Positions 27,330-39,527 are shown, counted from the stretch's first letter. The stretch is 64,000 nucleotides of DNA from Todiramphus chloris collaris (GCA_025345505.1 JANVCC010009943.1:108762-172761); one strand, 5' to 3'. Numbers and translations are program-made. The notes: generated from the sequence alone by a model not told the origin.

Positions 27330-28004
27330 TCTTCAACAGAGGCAACAGAAGCATCACCTTGACAATAAGCTGTCCATGAAACAGCAATGTATCCTTGTGG
27401 CCAGGAAGGCCAATGGTATCCTGGGGTGCATCAAGAAGAGTGTGGCCAGCAGGTCAAGGGAGGTTCTCCTCCCACTGCACTCTGCAATAGCAACACCACA
27501 TCTGGAGTACTGTGTTCAGTTCTGTTCTCTCCAGTTCAAGAGGGGTAGGGAAATACTAGAGAGAGTCCAATGGAAAGCTAAGAAGGTGATAAGTGGACTG
27601 GAACATCTCTCTTATGAGGAAAGGCTGAAGGCCCTGGAGCTGTTTAGCCTGGAGAAGAGAAGACTGAGAGGGGATCTTATTAATGTTTACAAATAGCTGA
27701 AGGGTGGGTGTAAAGTAGAAGGGGCCAGACTCTTTTCAGTGGTGCCCTGTGATAGGACAAGAGGTGATGGTAGTAAGGTGGAACACAGGAAGTTCCACCT
27801 CAACATAAGGAAAAACTTCTGCACTGTGAGAGTGACGGAACATTGTAAGAGGCTTCCTAGGGAGGTTGTGGAATCTTCTTCTCTAGACACACCTGGATCT
27901 ATTCCTGTCTGGCCTGCGCTGGGTGTTCCTACGTTGGCAGGGGGGTTGGACTCAATGATCTCCAGAGTTCCCTTCCAACCCCCACCGTTCTATGATTCTA
28001 TGAG
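27330..28004 (+). mobile_element. CR1 LINE, 5'-truncated 3' end
   Basis: It covers the end of RT (thumb block LEYCVQFCSLQFKRGRE, then [20 protein letters not shown]) and the 3' segment to CCGTTCTATGATTCTATGAG. The frame 27316-27696 is open up to a TAG, where the copy at 31.8 kb has TAT. Over about 400 bp it differs from that copy at about 17 positions counted by eye (about 96% identity). They belong to one subfamily and share a short deletion after the SSSLD codons relative to the copy at 58.2 kb. Confidence 0.94.
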
Positions 28005-28786
28005 TGGAATGTTCATGAATATACAGCTTTTCTTTTCCTAACAAAGTAAAAGGTTGTGAGATACCAGTTTGGATGCTGGTTCCATGATATGCTCCATAAC
28101 ACCTTCAGTTTGGTGGAAGGGAAGCTATTAATTCCTGCAAGGCTCTCTTTCAAGGCTTGATTTCAATTTGAAGACGGTGTTTGATTGCAGAACTACAAGA
28201 GGAAGAACTTGTGTCTTCCAGTATTGTCAGAGTCAAGAATCTGTGTAATTAAAAGCAGATGTCATATGTGAAAAGCATGTTATTTTAATTATATACAAGA
28301 GATTTGTGTTCAGAGACATTCATGGAATGAAACCTGAGATTTTATTGATAATATATCAAGAACAATTGTACTTTCAGTATTTCAGGAATTTAGGAATTTA
28401 TGCCAATCATTCTCCATAGATAAAATACTGATGGTAGGTAGAACCACTGTTTGTGGAAATATATCTTGGATGTTGCTCATAAACACCTCAAGTGCCAATT
28501 ATTTTGCTAAATTAGTAAATTTTGTTGGTTCTATGTTAGTTGGCAATAACCTCAAATCAATCTTCATTCTTATTTTCCCTTACAAATTTCATAAAGAAAA
28601 TAATAAGCTATGAAAGAAACTTCAAAAAAATTAGTTGGAAAAGGAAGAAAAAGAATCAATAGCATCATTTTAATTGGAAACAAATACTCTTAATTAAAGA
28701 AGATTGGGGAGCTCCAGATTACATATGCACAGTTGATAAAGAGTCCGCTAGGGAGGTCCAAAGACAGGCCTTTTTAATTAGCATGA
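28005..28786. other. Unique AT-rich DNA, no gene seen
   Basis: No repeat or exon recognised. Confidence 0.5.
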
Positions 28787-28791
28787 ATGAG
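28787..28791. repeat. Target-site duplication, left (ATGAG)
   Basis: Five bases, identical to 29256-29260, directly abutting the TG end of the solo LTR. Confidence 0.88.
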
Positions 28792-29255
28792 TGTGGTGGG
28801 TTTACCCTGGATGGGCACCAGGTGCCCACCAAGACCTTTTATCACTCCTCTCAACCTCCACCAGCATGGCACACAGGGAGAGAATAAGATGAAAAAAAGA
28901 ACCATGGGTTATGATAGATAAAGATGTTATTCTCTACTTCCCATCCACAGGTGGTCGGGCTGAGTCCAGGAAGCAGGGCTCCAGAACACGTAGCAGTTGC
29001 TTGGAGGACAAAGCTGAATGCACCCCCATTCTCCTCCTGCCCTCTCCCTTTATAGTTGAGCTGACATCATATGGTATGGAATGTCCCACTGCTCAGCTCA
29101 GGTCGGCCGTATCCCCTCCCCATCTTGCCCCCCCATCCTCTGGTGCTGTGTGAGCACTGGCAGTCATAACACGGGTGTGTTATCAACACCCTCCAGCTCC
29201 CAGTGCTGCAGCGTGAGGGCTGGGTGGGGAAAAACAGATCAGCCAGACCACTACA
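28792..29255 (-). mobile_element. Intact solo LTR (ERVL-like) with 5-bp target duplication
   Basis: A 464-bp solo LTR. On the plus strand it starts TGTGGTGG and ends CCACTACA, an inverted terminal repeat matching at 7 of 8 positions, with TG...CA ends. ATGAG flanks it exactly on both sides (28787-28791 and 29256-29260). Transcription orientation is minus, judged from a TATA-like CTATAAA (plus-strand TTTATAG at 29050-29056) and from resemblance to a familiar avian LTR family, also represented at 54694-55201. A 5-bp duplication fits ERVL/class III or some class I elements. No internal sequence remains, so the provirus was lost by LTR-LTR recombination. The family assignment is from memory, not a search. 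Confidence 0.88.
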
Positions 29256-29260
29256 ATGAG
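29256..29260. repeat. Target-site duplication, right (ATGAG)
   Basis: Five bases, identical to 28787-28791, directly after the CA end of the solo LTR. Confidence 0.88.
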
Positions 29261-31807
29261 TAACCAAAACCAAAAACTAACAGCATCCCAGAGAAAAACA
29301 AAACAACATTTTTAGCCTTTGACAACAAAATTTCATTTAAGGGTAATCACCTTGCAACCGTTGCCAATTGTTCCAAGGAACTCATGAATTTAGGTAAGAG
29401 AGAAGCTGCAAAAAGAAAACACCATCTCTGTAAGAGACAATGAGAATACCCACCTCAGCTTCCACATGCTCTTGACTACAGCCCATACAAAGAAATTTTA
29501 GAACAAAATTTATGTGATTATGTGCCCAAAGAACTACAGATCTCCAGTACCTTTAGTATGATATGCTTCTGAGAGAACTTAGATTTCCTTTCTGGAGCTT
29601 TAGAAGGAACAAAAGTTGAAAATGACTGTATAGAAAATAATTTGAATTCATGAATTGCAAAAATGCATCAGCAAATATATAGATATATGTGCACAAATAT
29701 ATATGTATATTATATTTTCCATTTCAGAAAAATAAATCAAAAGCAGAGAAATTGCATATTTATAAGATTTTGTCAACAAATTTGTTCTTTACCCTGAGAC
29801 CTTGCTATGACAAATTGCAGCTGGAAGCAAAGTTTCATGGTTTACAAAAACCTATAAATCCCTAAAATGATGGTTTCAAAATGAAAACTGTGACAGACCC
29901 TTAACTATAGCAGCAAGAACTAGAGATTTACTAATACATACTGATATACCTCCTTGGAAAATATAATTGCAAAGCAATTAGGCATGAGGGTCTCTACCTA
30001 CCAACTTTTCCTCTCAGGAGACTGTTGACAGCAATGTTAAGATTAATTTTAAATGAGCTAGAAACACTCATGCTGGCTCTGAAGTTCAGTAGAACATTGT
30101 GTGTGCTTGCCAAGTGGGTTCCATTGGCTTGGAGGCACTGGGCTGCAGACAGTGATGTTCCTGTTGCTTTGCAGGGTGAAGGCTGACTGTGCACTGCAGG
30201 GCTGCTTAGCGATCTGCTTTCAACAGCCTTTTGGTCAATGCTCGTGGCGTCTGGGGCATTTACTCCCTGTCACCAAGCTGTGGAGCAGTGCCAACCATCT
30301 GGGCTTTCTGGGAGCACAGTGTACCCACCAGTAGGTCAGACAAACCTCTGTCCCTCCCCTCACCTGAACAGGTTGCACTGACCAAGCTGCTATGCTGAAA
30401 GTCAGGTACCAGAGGTATTTCCTTCAGAAGATGTTCCAGAATTTCATGATTATTGTTTCTGTGAGTGCAGAGAATACAAAAGGCACAGAAGTCACCTTAA
30501 GGTTGGACTTACACAATCCAATCAGGATACGACTGAGCAGACTTAAGAATTGAGCTTCACTGGATTTTGCGGATCCAAAAAGCCAGCACGGACTGCAGCT
30601 CTCCCTGAATCCTATCAGTTTCTGTCCATGGCATGCTCACATCACTTGCTGGCTACTTCTGAGCACTTCAATGAGCCACCATCATGGAATGTCCAGTGTC
30701 AGCATTTGTGCTTTCTCTAGAGTCAGTATGTGACTCATTGTGTTGAAAATTCAGTGGCAGGCCTGGTGTCCTGCTCCATCCTGTGCACCTCTCCTTGATC
30801 AATAGCTGCACAGCTCCTCTCTCCTGACCAATCCTACAAAACTTCTGTTCCTAATCAGTCCCTGGACCGGCTCTGCAATCTGATCAGGAAAGAGGCTTGA
30901 GTTCTGACTGTGGATTTGCAGGGTGTCACCACTAAGAAACTAAACATAAATATGCTTGTTATCTTTCTATTGATACTTGCGATGAGCTGAAGAACACATT
31001 GACGGAGGACTGGTTGCTAGCAGCACAGAGCCCTGTGCATCCCATCCTTGTTCTCTCTCTCTCTCCTCTTCCTGCTTCTGTGCAAGACTTGCTATTCCTG
31101 AAACTTATTTCTGCCCTGATTTTGGATCCTGACATGGTCTGACACTTGGATACTGGCTGAAACTTCTGATTATAGCACCCATTCCTCCTCATTCTTACCA
31201 TGTCACAGTCGTTGGGACATACTACACGTCCTCACTCCCCAGAAATCCTTACTTTTTCAAATCCTCACTATTTCAAATCCTCACTATTTCAAATTCTCAC
31301 TATTTCAAACCTTCACTGTTTCCCACCTTTGCCAGAAGGTGTCATGGACTTCAGGTTAGAGTTCACCTCCATGGACTATTTCACAGCACAAGGCAAGCTG
31401 TCCCAAGGAGGAATTTTATCTACAAGTTACAATTCTCCTGTCCATTTGTGCAGGTTCAAAACAGATGTATAGGCTTAAAAAACACTTCCCCAGAAAAAAC
31501 ACGTCCTGCCTCTTTTCTTGTATATAGAATTCAGATCTATAAAGTACCACTAATAAGAACAGCACTGTCTTTTCTAAGGAAGCAGGCATATTGTATATGC
31601 TCTAACAGAAAATTAAGTTGTTTCTGATCTCCTTAAGTTTCCTTCCTGCTGTAATTACAGCAAAACCAGTGTTACACTCTTAGGTCTTAGGTTTGCTTAT
31701 TTTTTTCAATGGACTTATATTTTGTTGAAACAATGCTTGCTTTTTAATTAACCAATGAAATATCAAAGTCCCTAACAAAGAACACTTTGTTGAGTTTTTT
31801 TTTTTTA
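29261..31807. other. Unique DNA with a minisatellite, no gene seen
   Basis: It contains a TA-rich patch (about 29675-29715) and a 16-bp tandem repeat (31255-31318). No exon or interspersed repeat was recognised. A T-run at 31795-31806 immediately precedes the next CR1. Confidence 0.45.
31255..31318 (+). repeat. 16-bp tandem repeat, four units
   Basis: Unit TTTCAAATCCTCACTA. Units one and two (31255-31286) are identical, unit three has one change and unit four three changes. A still more decayed unit may precede it (31239-31254). Divergence rises away from the first two units, suggesting recent duplication at the left side. Confidence 0.93.
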
Positions 31808-32248
31808 GGGCTGCAGAGTTGATTAAGGGACTGAAACATCTCTCTTATGAGGAAAGGTTGAAGGCCCTGGAGCTGTTTAGCCTGGAGAAGAGAAGACTGA
31901 GAGGGGATCTTATTAATGTTTACAAATATTTGAAGGGTGGGTGTCAAGTAGAAGAAGCCAGACTCTTCTCAGTGGTGCCCTGTGATAGAACAAGAGGTGA
32001 TGGTAGTAAGGTGGAACACAGGAAGTTCCACCTCAACGTGAGGAAAAACTTCTGCACTATGAGAGTGACGGAGCATTGTAAGAGGCTTCCTAGGGAGGTT
32101 GTGGAATCTTCTTCTCTAGACACACCTGGATCTATTCCTGTCTGGCCTACGCTGGGTGTTCCTGTGTTGGCAGGGGGGTTGGACTCGATGATCTCCAGAG
32201 TTCCCTTCCAACCCCCACCATTCTATGATTCTATGATTTTATGATTTT
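31808..32248 (+). mobile_element. CR1 LINE, 5'-truncated 3' end
   Basis: A sister of the copy at 27330-28004, about 96% identical by eye. It starts at the [20 protein letters not shown] block and ends with ATTCTATGATTCTATG plus degenerate ATTTTATG units (32220-32248). The left edge abuts a T-run. The frame stays open from 31819 to 32244. Past the SSSLD codons this is a shifted frame created by a short deletion shared with the sister copy, so its openness there means nothing. Confidence 0.94.
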
Positions 32249-35200
32249 CCCCTGTAAGTAAGTCAGTTGTGAGGTAACTGCCAGTCTCTGAAAAGTATGT
32301 TTAGGCTGGAAAACTTGTTCTTACCTACTTGAAACTGTCTCCCTGCAGACTGAAAGTTAAAAGATGTATTTTTTCTGAACAGCAGCAAACATCTCTGAGC
32401 AGCTCATGTATGTCTTAGGGATACAGTATCAGACAGTCCTTTAAAAGGCAGAGTATTTCACAAAAGCTGCTATTTTCCCAAAACTGTAGTGACACATGGT
32501 GACAGTAACAGACATCTCCTTTTTCAAAACCGAAGTTCAGAGTGGATTAGCTAATACCAGAGAGAGTCTGTGCTAGTGCTGACAGCTTCCCATTATGTTT
32601 GGTGGAAAACGAAGAAACATGGTGTCTCAGGCACCTATGGAAGGACCTATGGAAGTTTCAAAGGCATAAAAAATGTCCTCAATCAGAGCTACCTTATTAA
32701 TACAAATCTGGGGGTTTATAACATACATTGAAATAAGTTATTTCTTTATGGGCATTTTACATGAGTGACAGAGCAGATTTTCAGATGCTGCATTGAAAAG
32801 CGACTATTATGAACAGGATGGGGTAGCTTGGAGTAATTCTTGAGGCTGGATATGAAATTATTCAGCACAAGGCCTCTATTGTCATTGTAGGTGCCATGGA
32901 ACCTGAGGGTGATTGCTTGACTTTCTCCATTTAATTATGAAAAAGAAAGAAAAAGAAAAAACCAGAGGAATTTGGTTTTCATGTCTCAGAATTTTATATC
33001 CCCACTTACATTTTAAAAACCACAATTATTGTTTAACTATTTTGTCCAATGAAAACATTTCATATATGTAAATAGCAATGCCACCGAAAAGAAAAAAAGA
33101 AAAAACCCACAAAAAAAAAACAAACCCCAAAACCTTCAAGTGGTTAAAAGGTTTAATAAAAAACCCACTACAATAAAAAATTTTATCTACATCCTTTTTT
33201 CCAAAGGCATCTTCTGTGAGCAAAATCATGTTTATAAGAAAGCTTATGTTAAAAGTGTCTCTATCTCTGTTTTTTTTTTGGTTATGGAGATACTTCTGGT
33301 GCTGTGCAGAGTTGGAACAGCCTATATACAGCATCTGCTGTATCCCTACTGAAACATATGCTGCTGTGAAAACCATGGCTAGTTATGGAGCCATACCTCT
33401 TGGTATCTCAATCCCCTCCCAGTCTGATCTGGCTGGGTCCCCTGGGAAAATGCTGAACACGCCTTCCCATGTCACACACAGCCCTGCACAGGGTTAGGAA
33501 CTGCTCCAGGGTCTATGAATCTCCCACAAAACAGAGAATTGAATTTAGCATGCAATGCCTTAACACCAAATGCATAGAACCAAATTGTCTACGTAAGGAA
33601 GCACAATAAGCTGACAGCATTTGAACCAAGAAGGAAAATTTTCTGACTTCCATCAGACTTGGCATATGAATTTCTCAAGACTTCACCGAAACCTCGTGCT
33701 CTGCAGGACTCCCAGAGATCTCAGTTCACCTCCAGATACTGCATAAGCACTGTGTCAGTGTTCTGTATGAAATGAGCCTTATCTGCACCAGTCTGCCCAG
33801 TTGGTGTAGCAATACCGGTGATAGTCAAGTTCTATGGAGTCACCAGTAATACTATCACTTCAGTAAGCCTTGTCATAAGGCTCCCAGTGTGTCCCTGATC
33901 CCTCAGAGACACAGTCTTCAGTAAATGACAAGTTGTCACCAAATCCACATGTTCATACAGATTTATCACATCATAATAAGATAGACAAATGAAAAAGTAG
34001 ATAAGCAGAAGACACACAGAATCTGATGATGCTTTCTCTCATCATTCCTGATGCAGACATGACTGAGGGAATACTCTAAGAATAGAGTACTTGTTGACAG
34101 TCAGTAGGAATTCTAGTGTATCAGCAGACAAGGACTGTGTCTGAAAAGTTTAATTAATTCAAGTAAGAATTAATCTACAGATTACTGGAAGTGACTGAAA
34201 CCCTTGAGTATAGTAGGTTCAGTGGACTGTAGACACACAGAATACACTTCCATAAGAAACTTAAACTCCATAAAATAATTTCCTAACTTAGATATTAAAG
34301 GGAAGGAAAAAAAAATTAAAAAAAGGAAAAAACAAGAAAAAAAACCCAACATGAAACACAAAAACCAAACAACCCCACAAACAAACAAACACCAAAATAA
34401 ACAAACAAAAAAACCAAACCACCCCTATCCTTTTTATTAACTTTTTTAGGGAGGAAGAAACAAATAATTTCCACATGAAACAGTGTGCTCCTAACAAGAT
34501 TTGGTTCTTTGTATGTATGAGCACTCTATGGGCACACGAGACACAGTCATCTTCATTACTCACTGCAGGTGCATTACCAGAGATTCTAAAACACTGATCA
34601 CTGCCTTTAATACTTTGAAATACTGAAAATTATTTAAAATATGTAATTCTTCCAGTTTAAAAATATTACCTTATCTTCTTCATGTAATGCTTCATATGAT
34701 GACATCCCAATAGTGTCACTGAGGTGAAAAATAGATGAATTATGAGATGCCATCAAGAGATGTTGATAAGTCTAACAGCATTTGGAAAATATGGTCTATA
34801 AGATTTTCTGGAGGAAATCTGTGTAGGGACCAAGTTACAGAAGATTGGCAGCTCCCTAGTCACTGGAACTTGTTAATAAGGAATTGATTAAGTTTTTTTT
34901 TTAACCCTCGCTCTGTACAGCAATTCAATGTACAGCATAGAACAAGCACCTCCCGGGACTTGATATACTATGATTAGTCTAACAGGCTGAGCAACATGTC
35001 TCTTAGAAATGCAGAAAGATCCCTCCTAGCTGAGGAATACATATTATTCCACCTCTTCAGGGCAAACAGAGAACTGTGGGACCAGAAATGAAGAAGGTGT
35101 TTGCTCCTTGTGCAGGCTGTTTCATCCACAGCTCCAACAAACATTTGAGGAACACACATTCCTTAATGCATTTTAGGGGGAAGTTCTGATTAACTGCCTA

Positions 35201-38200
35201 AGATAGAAGAAACACACCTTAACTGTGGGATGATGGCTGAGCTGCTGAGGATGCTGGCAAGGCATAAGGAACCTGTGAATTGAACAGTCAGCTTATTGAA
35301 TTTGATGGTACAGTGATCTGGAATCTCACAAAGTCATGGCAGTAATTTTAGGAGTAGAGATTTTTCCAATTAAGAAAAGAAAATAGAAAAATCTGTCTAC
35401 TAATGTAGTTGAAAGTGTTGTGGGGATGATGATAACTATCCTCCATTGAAAAATAAAGCTGTTCAGATATGCAGTACTAGAATTCAATTTGCAGGAGAAA
35501 TTATCTTAATTTTCTGGCCCTCTGCAGTGTAATTAATCTCCAGAGCAGGCAAAAAGTCACAATGAATTCTAAAGTGTTCTACTTACTAATATTTTTATTA
35601 GCCATTTTTCTGTTTAATAAAATAGACAAAAAAATATGTTCATACACTTCAGGTAGGAGGTCTATATATTAGGGAGAAAATGCTGAAGAGGGAAAAATCA
35701 CATGGTATTCAGTGCTCTCCAGCATATGTTTTGGAAGAAGTCCCAGTATGTAGTATAAAGGCTTGCACTAAGCAGTTCTTTAACGTAAACCAGTATCAGC
35801 ATTTCATAGATAAACATGCAATGGATGGCTTCATTGCCCTGAGATAATTAAGCCTGAAGTAGTTTCCATCCCTTAAGGATAACAAAATATATGGCTGGTA
35901 TGTCCCCAGTGCAGGGCAATGGGGAATATTTACAACATTGTCTGATACTAATGGTATCTCTGGGCTCTCCTCTGTCCCCCTTCCTGGACCCCATTCCAAA
36001 TCCATACCTAGAGTATTGTCACACAGCCAGTCTCCAAATATTCACAGTTGTGGCAGGTGATTCTTTAGTGGATTTTCCTTTAAAGACAAGAGACATTTAC
36101 ATGGAGCATCCTCCTGTTACAGGTTACACATTCAGTGTTGAATATCTGTTGTTTGGAGACTATGTAAATGTGTTCATGTACATTGGACGCTACAAATTGG
36201 TAAGAATGCGCTCACTTGTATAGAACAATTTCCCGGTAATCGAATGCATCTACAACTGCACTATGTTTATAGGTTTCAAAAGAACAGGTGTTTCCACGTC
36301 ATCCAGAGTGAGTAATAACCTCTATGTCAAAAGGTAATTAAGTAAGTGTGCTATCATAGTATCTCTGAACTTAAAGCAATGTCCATGCCTTACCCTTTGG
36401 TGTTGCAGACAAATCTTTGTCTACAGTCAGATCCAATGAAGACATGAAATTCATGATACTGGCACCTACATTTCAGGAGTTCTCAACTTTGTTATCACTG
36501 TCATTTGATCTCTGTAAATTTTAAAGCTTTACTGAAGTTTATCAAACTGAGAAAAAGAGAGCTGATCTTAAAAACAGGGATAGAATTCAGTTTGTTCAGA
36601 AATTACTGAACTTGCAACTAACACAGAAGAAAGACATTTTTGTTTTTCACCTACTCCCTAAAAACAATGGAAGGATGGAAGGAAAATGAGATACAAACAG
36701 GGATGCAAAATGCTGGTAGACTGTGAAGTATTACCCATTTTATCTTTGATAAAATTTTAGCAACAATGATAGGTTAAATATGCATGTTAATAAAAACCAA
36801 TTGATGATCAAGATTTAACATCTTATGCCAGGAAAGATTTAACATCTTACGCCTTCAGGAAAACTGAAGGACTTCAGGTTGGGGAAGATCTAAAAGAATA
36901 GTAAAAATGGTGATCTGTTGAGGATGGAGGTAAATATTGTTGGTCTCAACACTGTTAAATATTCAACCACATTAATTATATGCAGAAAAGAAAGACTGAT
37001 AGAGGACAATTCTATTTAGAGTTGTTAATTTTTATGAATATTTCCATTTGCCAAGGTTCATTTGGTTTACTACAGGCAATTGCTTTCTTTTTCTGATTAA
37101 TGATATAAAAGGGTGATTTGTGATAAACACAACTGTCATAAAAGCTTCGTGAAAAAGCAGAACATATGAAACTGCTCATTGGATATGAAATAAGAAGATG
37201 ATTGAGGAGTTAAAATATGATCTCCTGAAAGTTGTAGTAGTTTATAGTACTATTACAAAGCAGCAGATCAACACATTTTATTTCTTGTCATTTTATCATT
37301 TTTTGGTTTTTTATAAGCTCCATAACTAGTACAAAAATTTACAAGGTCCTGTACTACAAGGAAAATTGCAAATACATTATGCAGTTCACTACTGGCACAC
37401 AGCAGGGAAGGTGAGGAGTCACTTTTTCTAGAAGAACCTGATTTGGGAAATGATTTTCAGTTACTTTTCACATAATCACTGAATGCTAACTGTGATGTAT
37501 TTTAAAAACCTTTTTACAGATCCCACATTTTTTAATACATCACAGCTTCTCCAAATCATTAGGTGATTTACAAAAATTAGGCTTCAAACAAATATATTTT
37601 TTCGTTTTATTTCAAATAGATAAGTCTGTTTTTCTGCCAAATGAAGGAAAGCTTGCCATGGCAGTGACTGAGGTTTGAAAGGGTTTTGTTGATCACAGGA
37701 TACACAGACACATGGGGACACCTGACTTAACAGTCACTGCCAACCACAAAAACCAGTGCTGACAGGGGTCCTTCTCTTTAGACTGATGTCTGCCTGGAAA
37801 AGCTATTCCTGAATTTAGACATTTGGAGAACAGCATTTGAAAATTATTATGCCCTAGGATCTCCCATACAGACAAATGAAAATCCTGAAATTGATGGTTT
37901 AGTACTATTTTGAGTTTACTGTCCCAATTTATAGCAAAGCTGATTCAGGAAAAATTAAAAATAGAGGGTTTTTTTTTCCCACATTTAGCTCTTTATATAA
38001 TCATGGACTGAATCATGTAACTTGAAGAGCTACACACGAACATTAACTCTCTCAGGAAGATGTGAGCTTTCTCTATCGCACTTAAACCTTTCTGGAAGTT
38101 GAGTACTTCTATGTCTCCATCGAAGAACTAAAGGTTAAGCCATCACAAACACTGTTATCTGTTAACAGGGGACAATAAAAAAATGATCTTAGTTTAATTA

Positions 38201-38786
38201 GTAAAGAATGACTCAATACTAACCGAGCAATAAAAAGATGGCAACTTTGGTTACTCTTTTACTTCTGAAGGGCATTAATTTCCTTTCTGCTGCTCTCATT
38301 CATCATGGAAGCATTTTGCATTTACATCTGTGCCTGAAGAGGACATTCTGCCCATCTGGGAGTACAAGTAGCTAAATTTTTACATTCAAGATATTACCTT
38401 GTGTTGAACAGTTGACAAGAAAAGGGTGTGGATTTGCTCTAGGTCTTTTAAGTGCAATGTTGTCCTGAAGCTCTGTGTGTGTGTCTGTGTGCACAAAGAA
38501 TGATGCTGTAACTGAATAAATAACGTCATTATATATGTATTTCTATATATGTACATATATCTGATGGTATTAGAGATCACTGTGGTGAGACTGTTTAGGC
38601 ACCAGTTAGTTTAGTTTAATATGTTAAAATAAAACCTTACTGAATTAATTAATTGTAAATACACTTATACTGAAGGTTTGTGTATTTTCACTACTTCTCA
38701 CTCTATGTACTGAACTGTTAGGTTTCCAGGGCTTATCCTAAATAGCTGTGGTTATTCAGCACCAAGATGTCACACAGTTAGCATTG
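32249..38786. other. Long unique stretch, no gene seen
   Basis: About 6.5 kb without a recognised interspersed repeat. A-rich, CA-spotted low-complexity DNA lies at 33085-33135 and 34304-34425. A 24-bp direct duplication (core AGATTTAACATCTTA) lies at 36811-36855. The plus frame 35891-36223 (110 codons) ends near a GTAAG at 36199, but no acceptor or homology supports an exon. Confidence 0.45.
34304..34425 (+). repeat. A-rich low-complexity tract
   Basis: About 120 bp of A runs broken by single C or G and CAAA-type units (for example AACAAACAAACA). The long minus-strand frames across it (34182-34563) consist of F, L and V from poly-T and are not genes. Confidence 0.9.
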
Positions 38787-39064
38787 ATGCCTATAGTGGT
38801 TTGATGAAACCATCACCTTGCTGAGATCAAATTTGCTAGGGCTAAGGTGGTGAGGCTTAGGAGACCCTTGACAAGGGAAGTGAGCACAGAAGTGGGAAAC
38901 TTCTTTCTATCTCACCTCTTCTCACATATATTTGGTCCTTCTGCACCACTTGACACCTTACTGCCAGAGACAGCCACCCCAGCTGCCAATGTTTTTTATG
39001 GTTTTGTTTTGGTTTTGTGAGTAATCTTTCTCCTCTGTTCACCAACATGCCTGGGTTATTTGCT
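38787..39064. other. Left flank of the ERVK insertion, unclassified
   Basis: Unassigned DNA into which the ERVK provirus inserted; it continues at 42557. The start TATAGTGGTTTGATG (38792) faintly resembles LTR ends of avian ERVs. No matching partner end or target duplication was found, so I do not call an element. Confidence 0.35.
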
Positions 39065-39070
39065 GTCCTC
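39065..39070. repeat. Target-site duplication, left (GTCCTC)
   Basis: Six bases directly before the TGTGGA start of the 5' LTR, identical to 42551-42556. Confidence 0.92.
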
Positions 39071-39377
39071 TGTGGAGTATTCTGTCGGGGCTAGGCTGGT
39101 GGGAAAATGAGGGAGTGTTAAGATGGGAGTATAATGTTCAGCAGCTTGAAAATGTCCTGTGAACATCTGCCTTTGAACTGTTGTTTTAAAGATAGCCGTA
39201 AAGCAGCTGAAAAGAACTTTTGTTTTTGCCTGTGTTGTTGTTAATGAGAACATGGCTGGGTGCCAATATTGGTTAAGTTTGTATGGTAAACATAGTTGGC
39301 TATATAAGTGGCTTGCTGTCCTAATAAAACGTCTCTCTTGTACATTAACTGGGGAGTCCGTGGCATGATCCACCACA
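39071..39377 (+). mobile_element. 5' LTR of the ERVK provirus
   Basis: A 307-bp LTR starting TGTGG and ending CCACCACA, so the termini form an inverted repeat (reverse complement of the end is TGTGGTGG). U3 holds a TATA box TATATAA at 39301-39307. AATAAA follows at 39323-39328, which places R and U5 after it. The start is fixed by the 6-bp target duplication before it. The end is fixed by the primer binding site two bases later, the usual CA-NN-TGG spacing. It probably drove proviral transcription on the plus strand. There is no 3' LTR to compare for age. Confidence 0.9.
39301..39328 (+). promoter_or_regulatory. ERVK LTR TATA box and polyadenylation signal
   Basis: TATATAA at 39301-39307, followed 16 bp later by AATAAA at 39323-39328. 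This compact order is typical of short retroviral LTRs. The transcription start would lie just around or after the AATAAA. Confidence 0.75.
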
Positions 39378-39379
39378 AA

Positions 39380-39398
39380 TGGTCACATGAACAGGGAC
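39380..39398 (+). other. Primer binding site, Lys-tRNA type (degenerate)
   Basis: TGGTCACATGAACAGGGAC. The first three bases and the GAACAGGGAC end match the complement of the tRNA-Lys 3' end used by betaretroviruses and lentiviruses. The middle differs and is one base longer. It lies two bases after the LTR end. The 3' half is clear and the middle has decayed or diverged. Confidence 0.72.
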
Positions 39399-39507
39399 TT
39401 TAGAATGCAGCATTATTGTAAGAACATTGTGCCAGTGGTGGAACCCGACTGAACCGATAGAAAGCAGCTGCTGCATTATCTGGAATTTGATGCGTCCATC
39501 ACCTATA

Positions 39508-39516
39508 CAGGTGAGC
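39508..39516 (+). promoter_or_regulatory. Candidate 5' splice site in the proviral leader
   Basis: CAG/GTGAGC, near-perfect donor consensus, between the primer binding site and the gag start. Simple retroviruses place the donor for spliced env RNA here. The env acceptor is absent from this truncated copy. Confidence 0.5.
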
Positions 39517-39527
39517 AGTTGGGAATG

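Noticed and set aside
31819..32244. 141-codon open frame as an intact CR1 ORF2 end
   Set aside because: After the SSSLD codons the frame is shifted by a short deletion shared with the 27.3-kb copy; the openness there is accidental.
34182..34563. Minus-strand hydrophobic frames as membrane proteins
   Set aside because: They read through an A-rich low-complexity tract; the F/L/V composition is a by-product of poly-T.
35891..36223. 110-codon frame ending near a GTAAG as a host exon
   Set aside because: No acceptor-like polypyrimidine/AG in phase that I could defend and no recognised protein similarity.
39071..39377. Unit as a solo LTR
   Set aside because: The primer binding site and gag follow directly, and the target duplication is at 42551, so it is the 5' LTR of a larger insertion.
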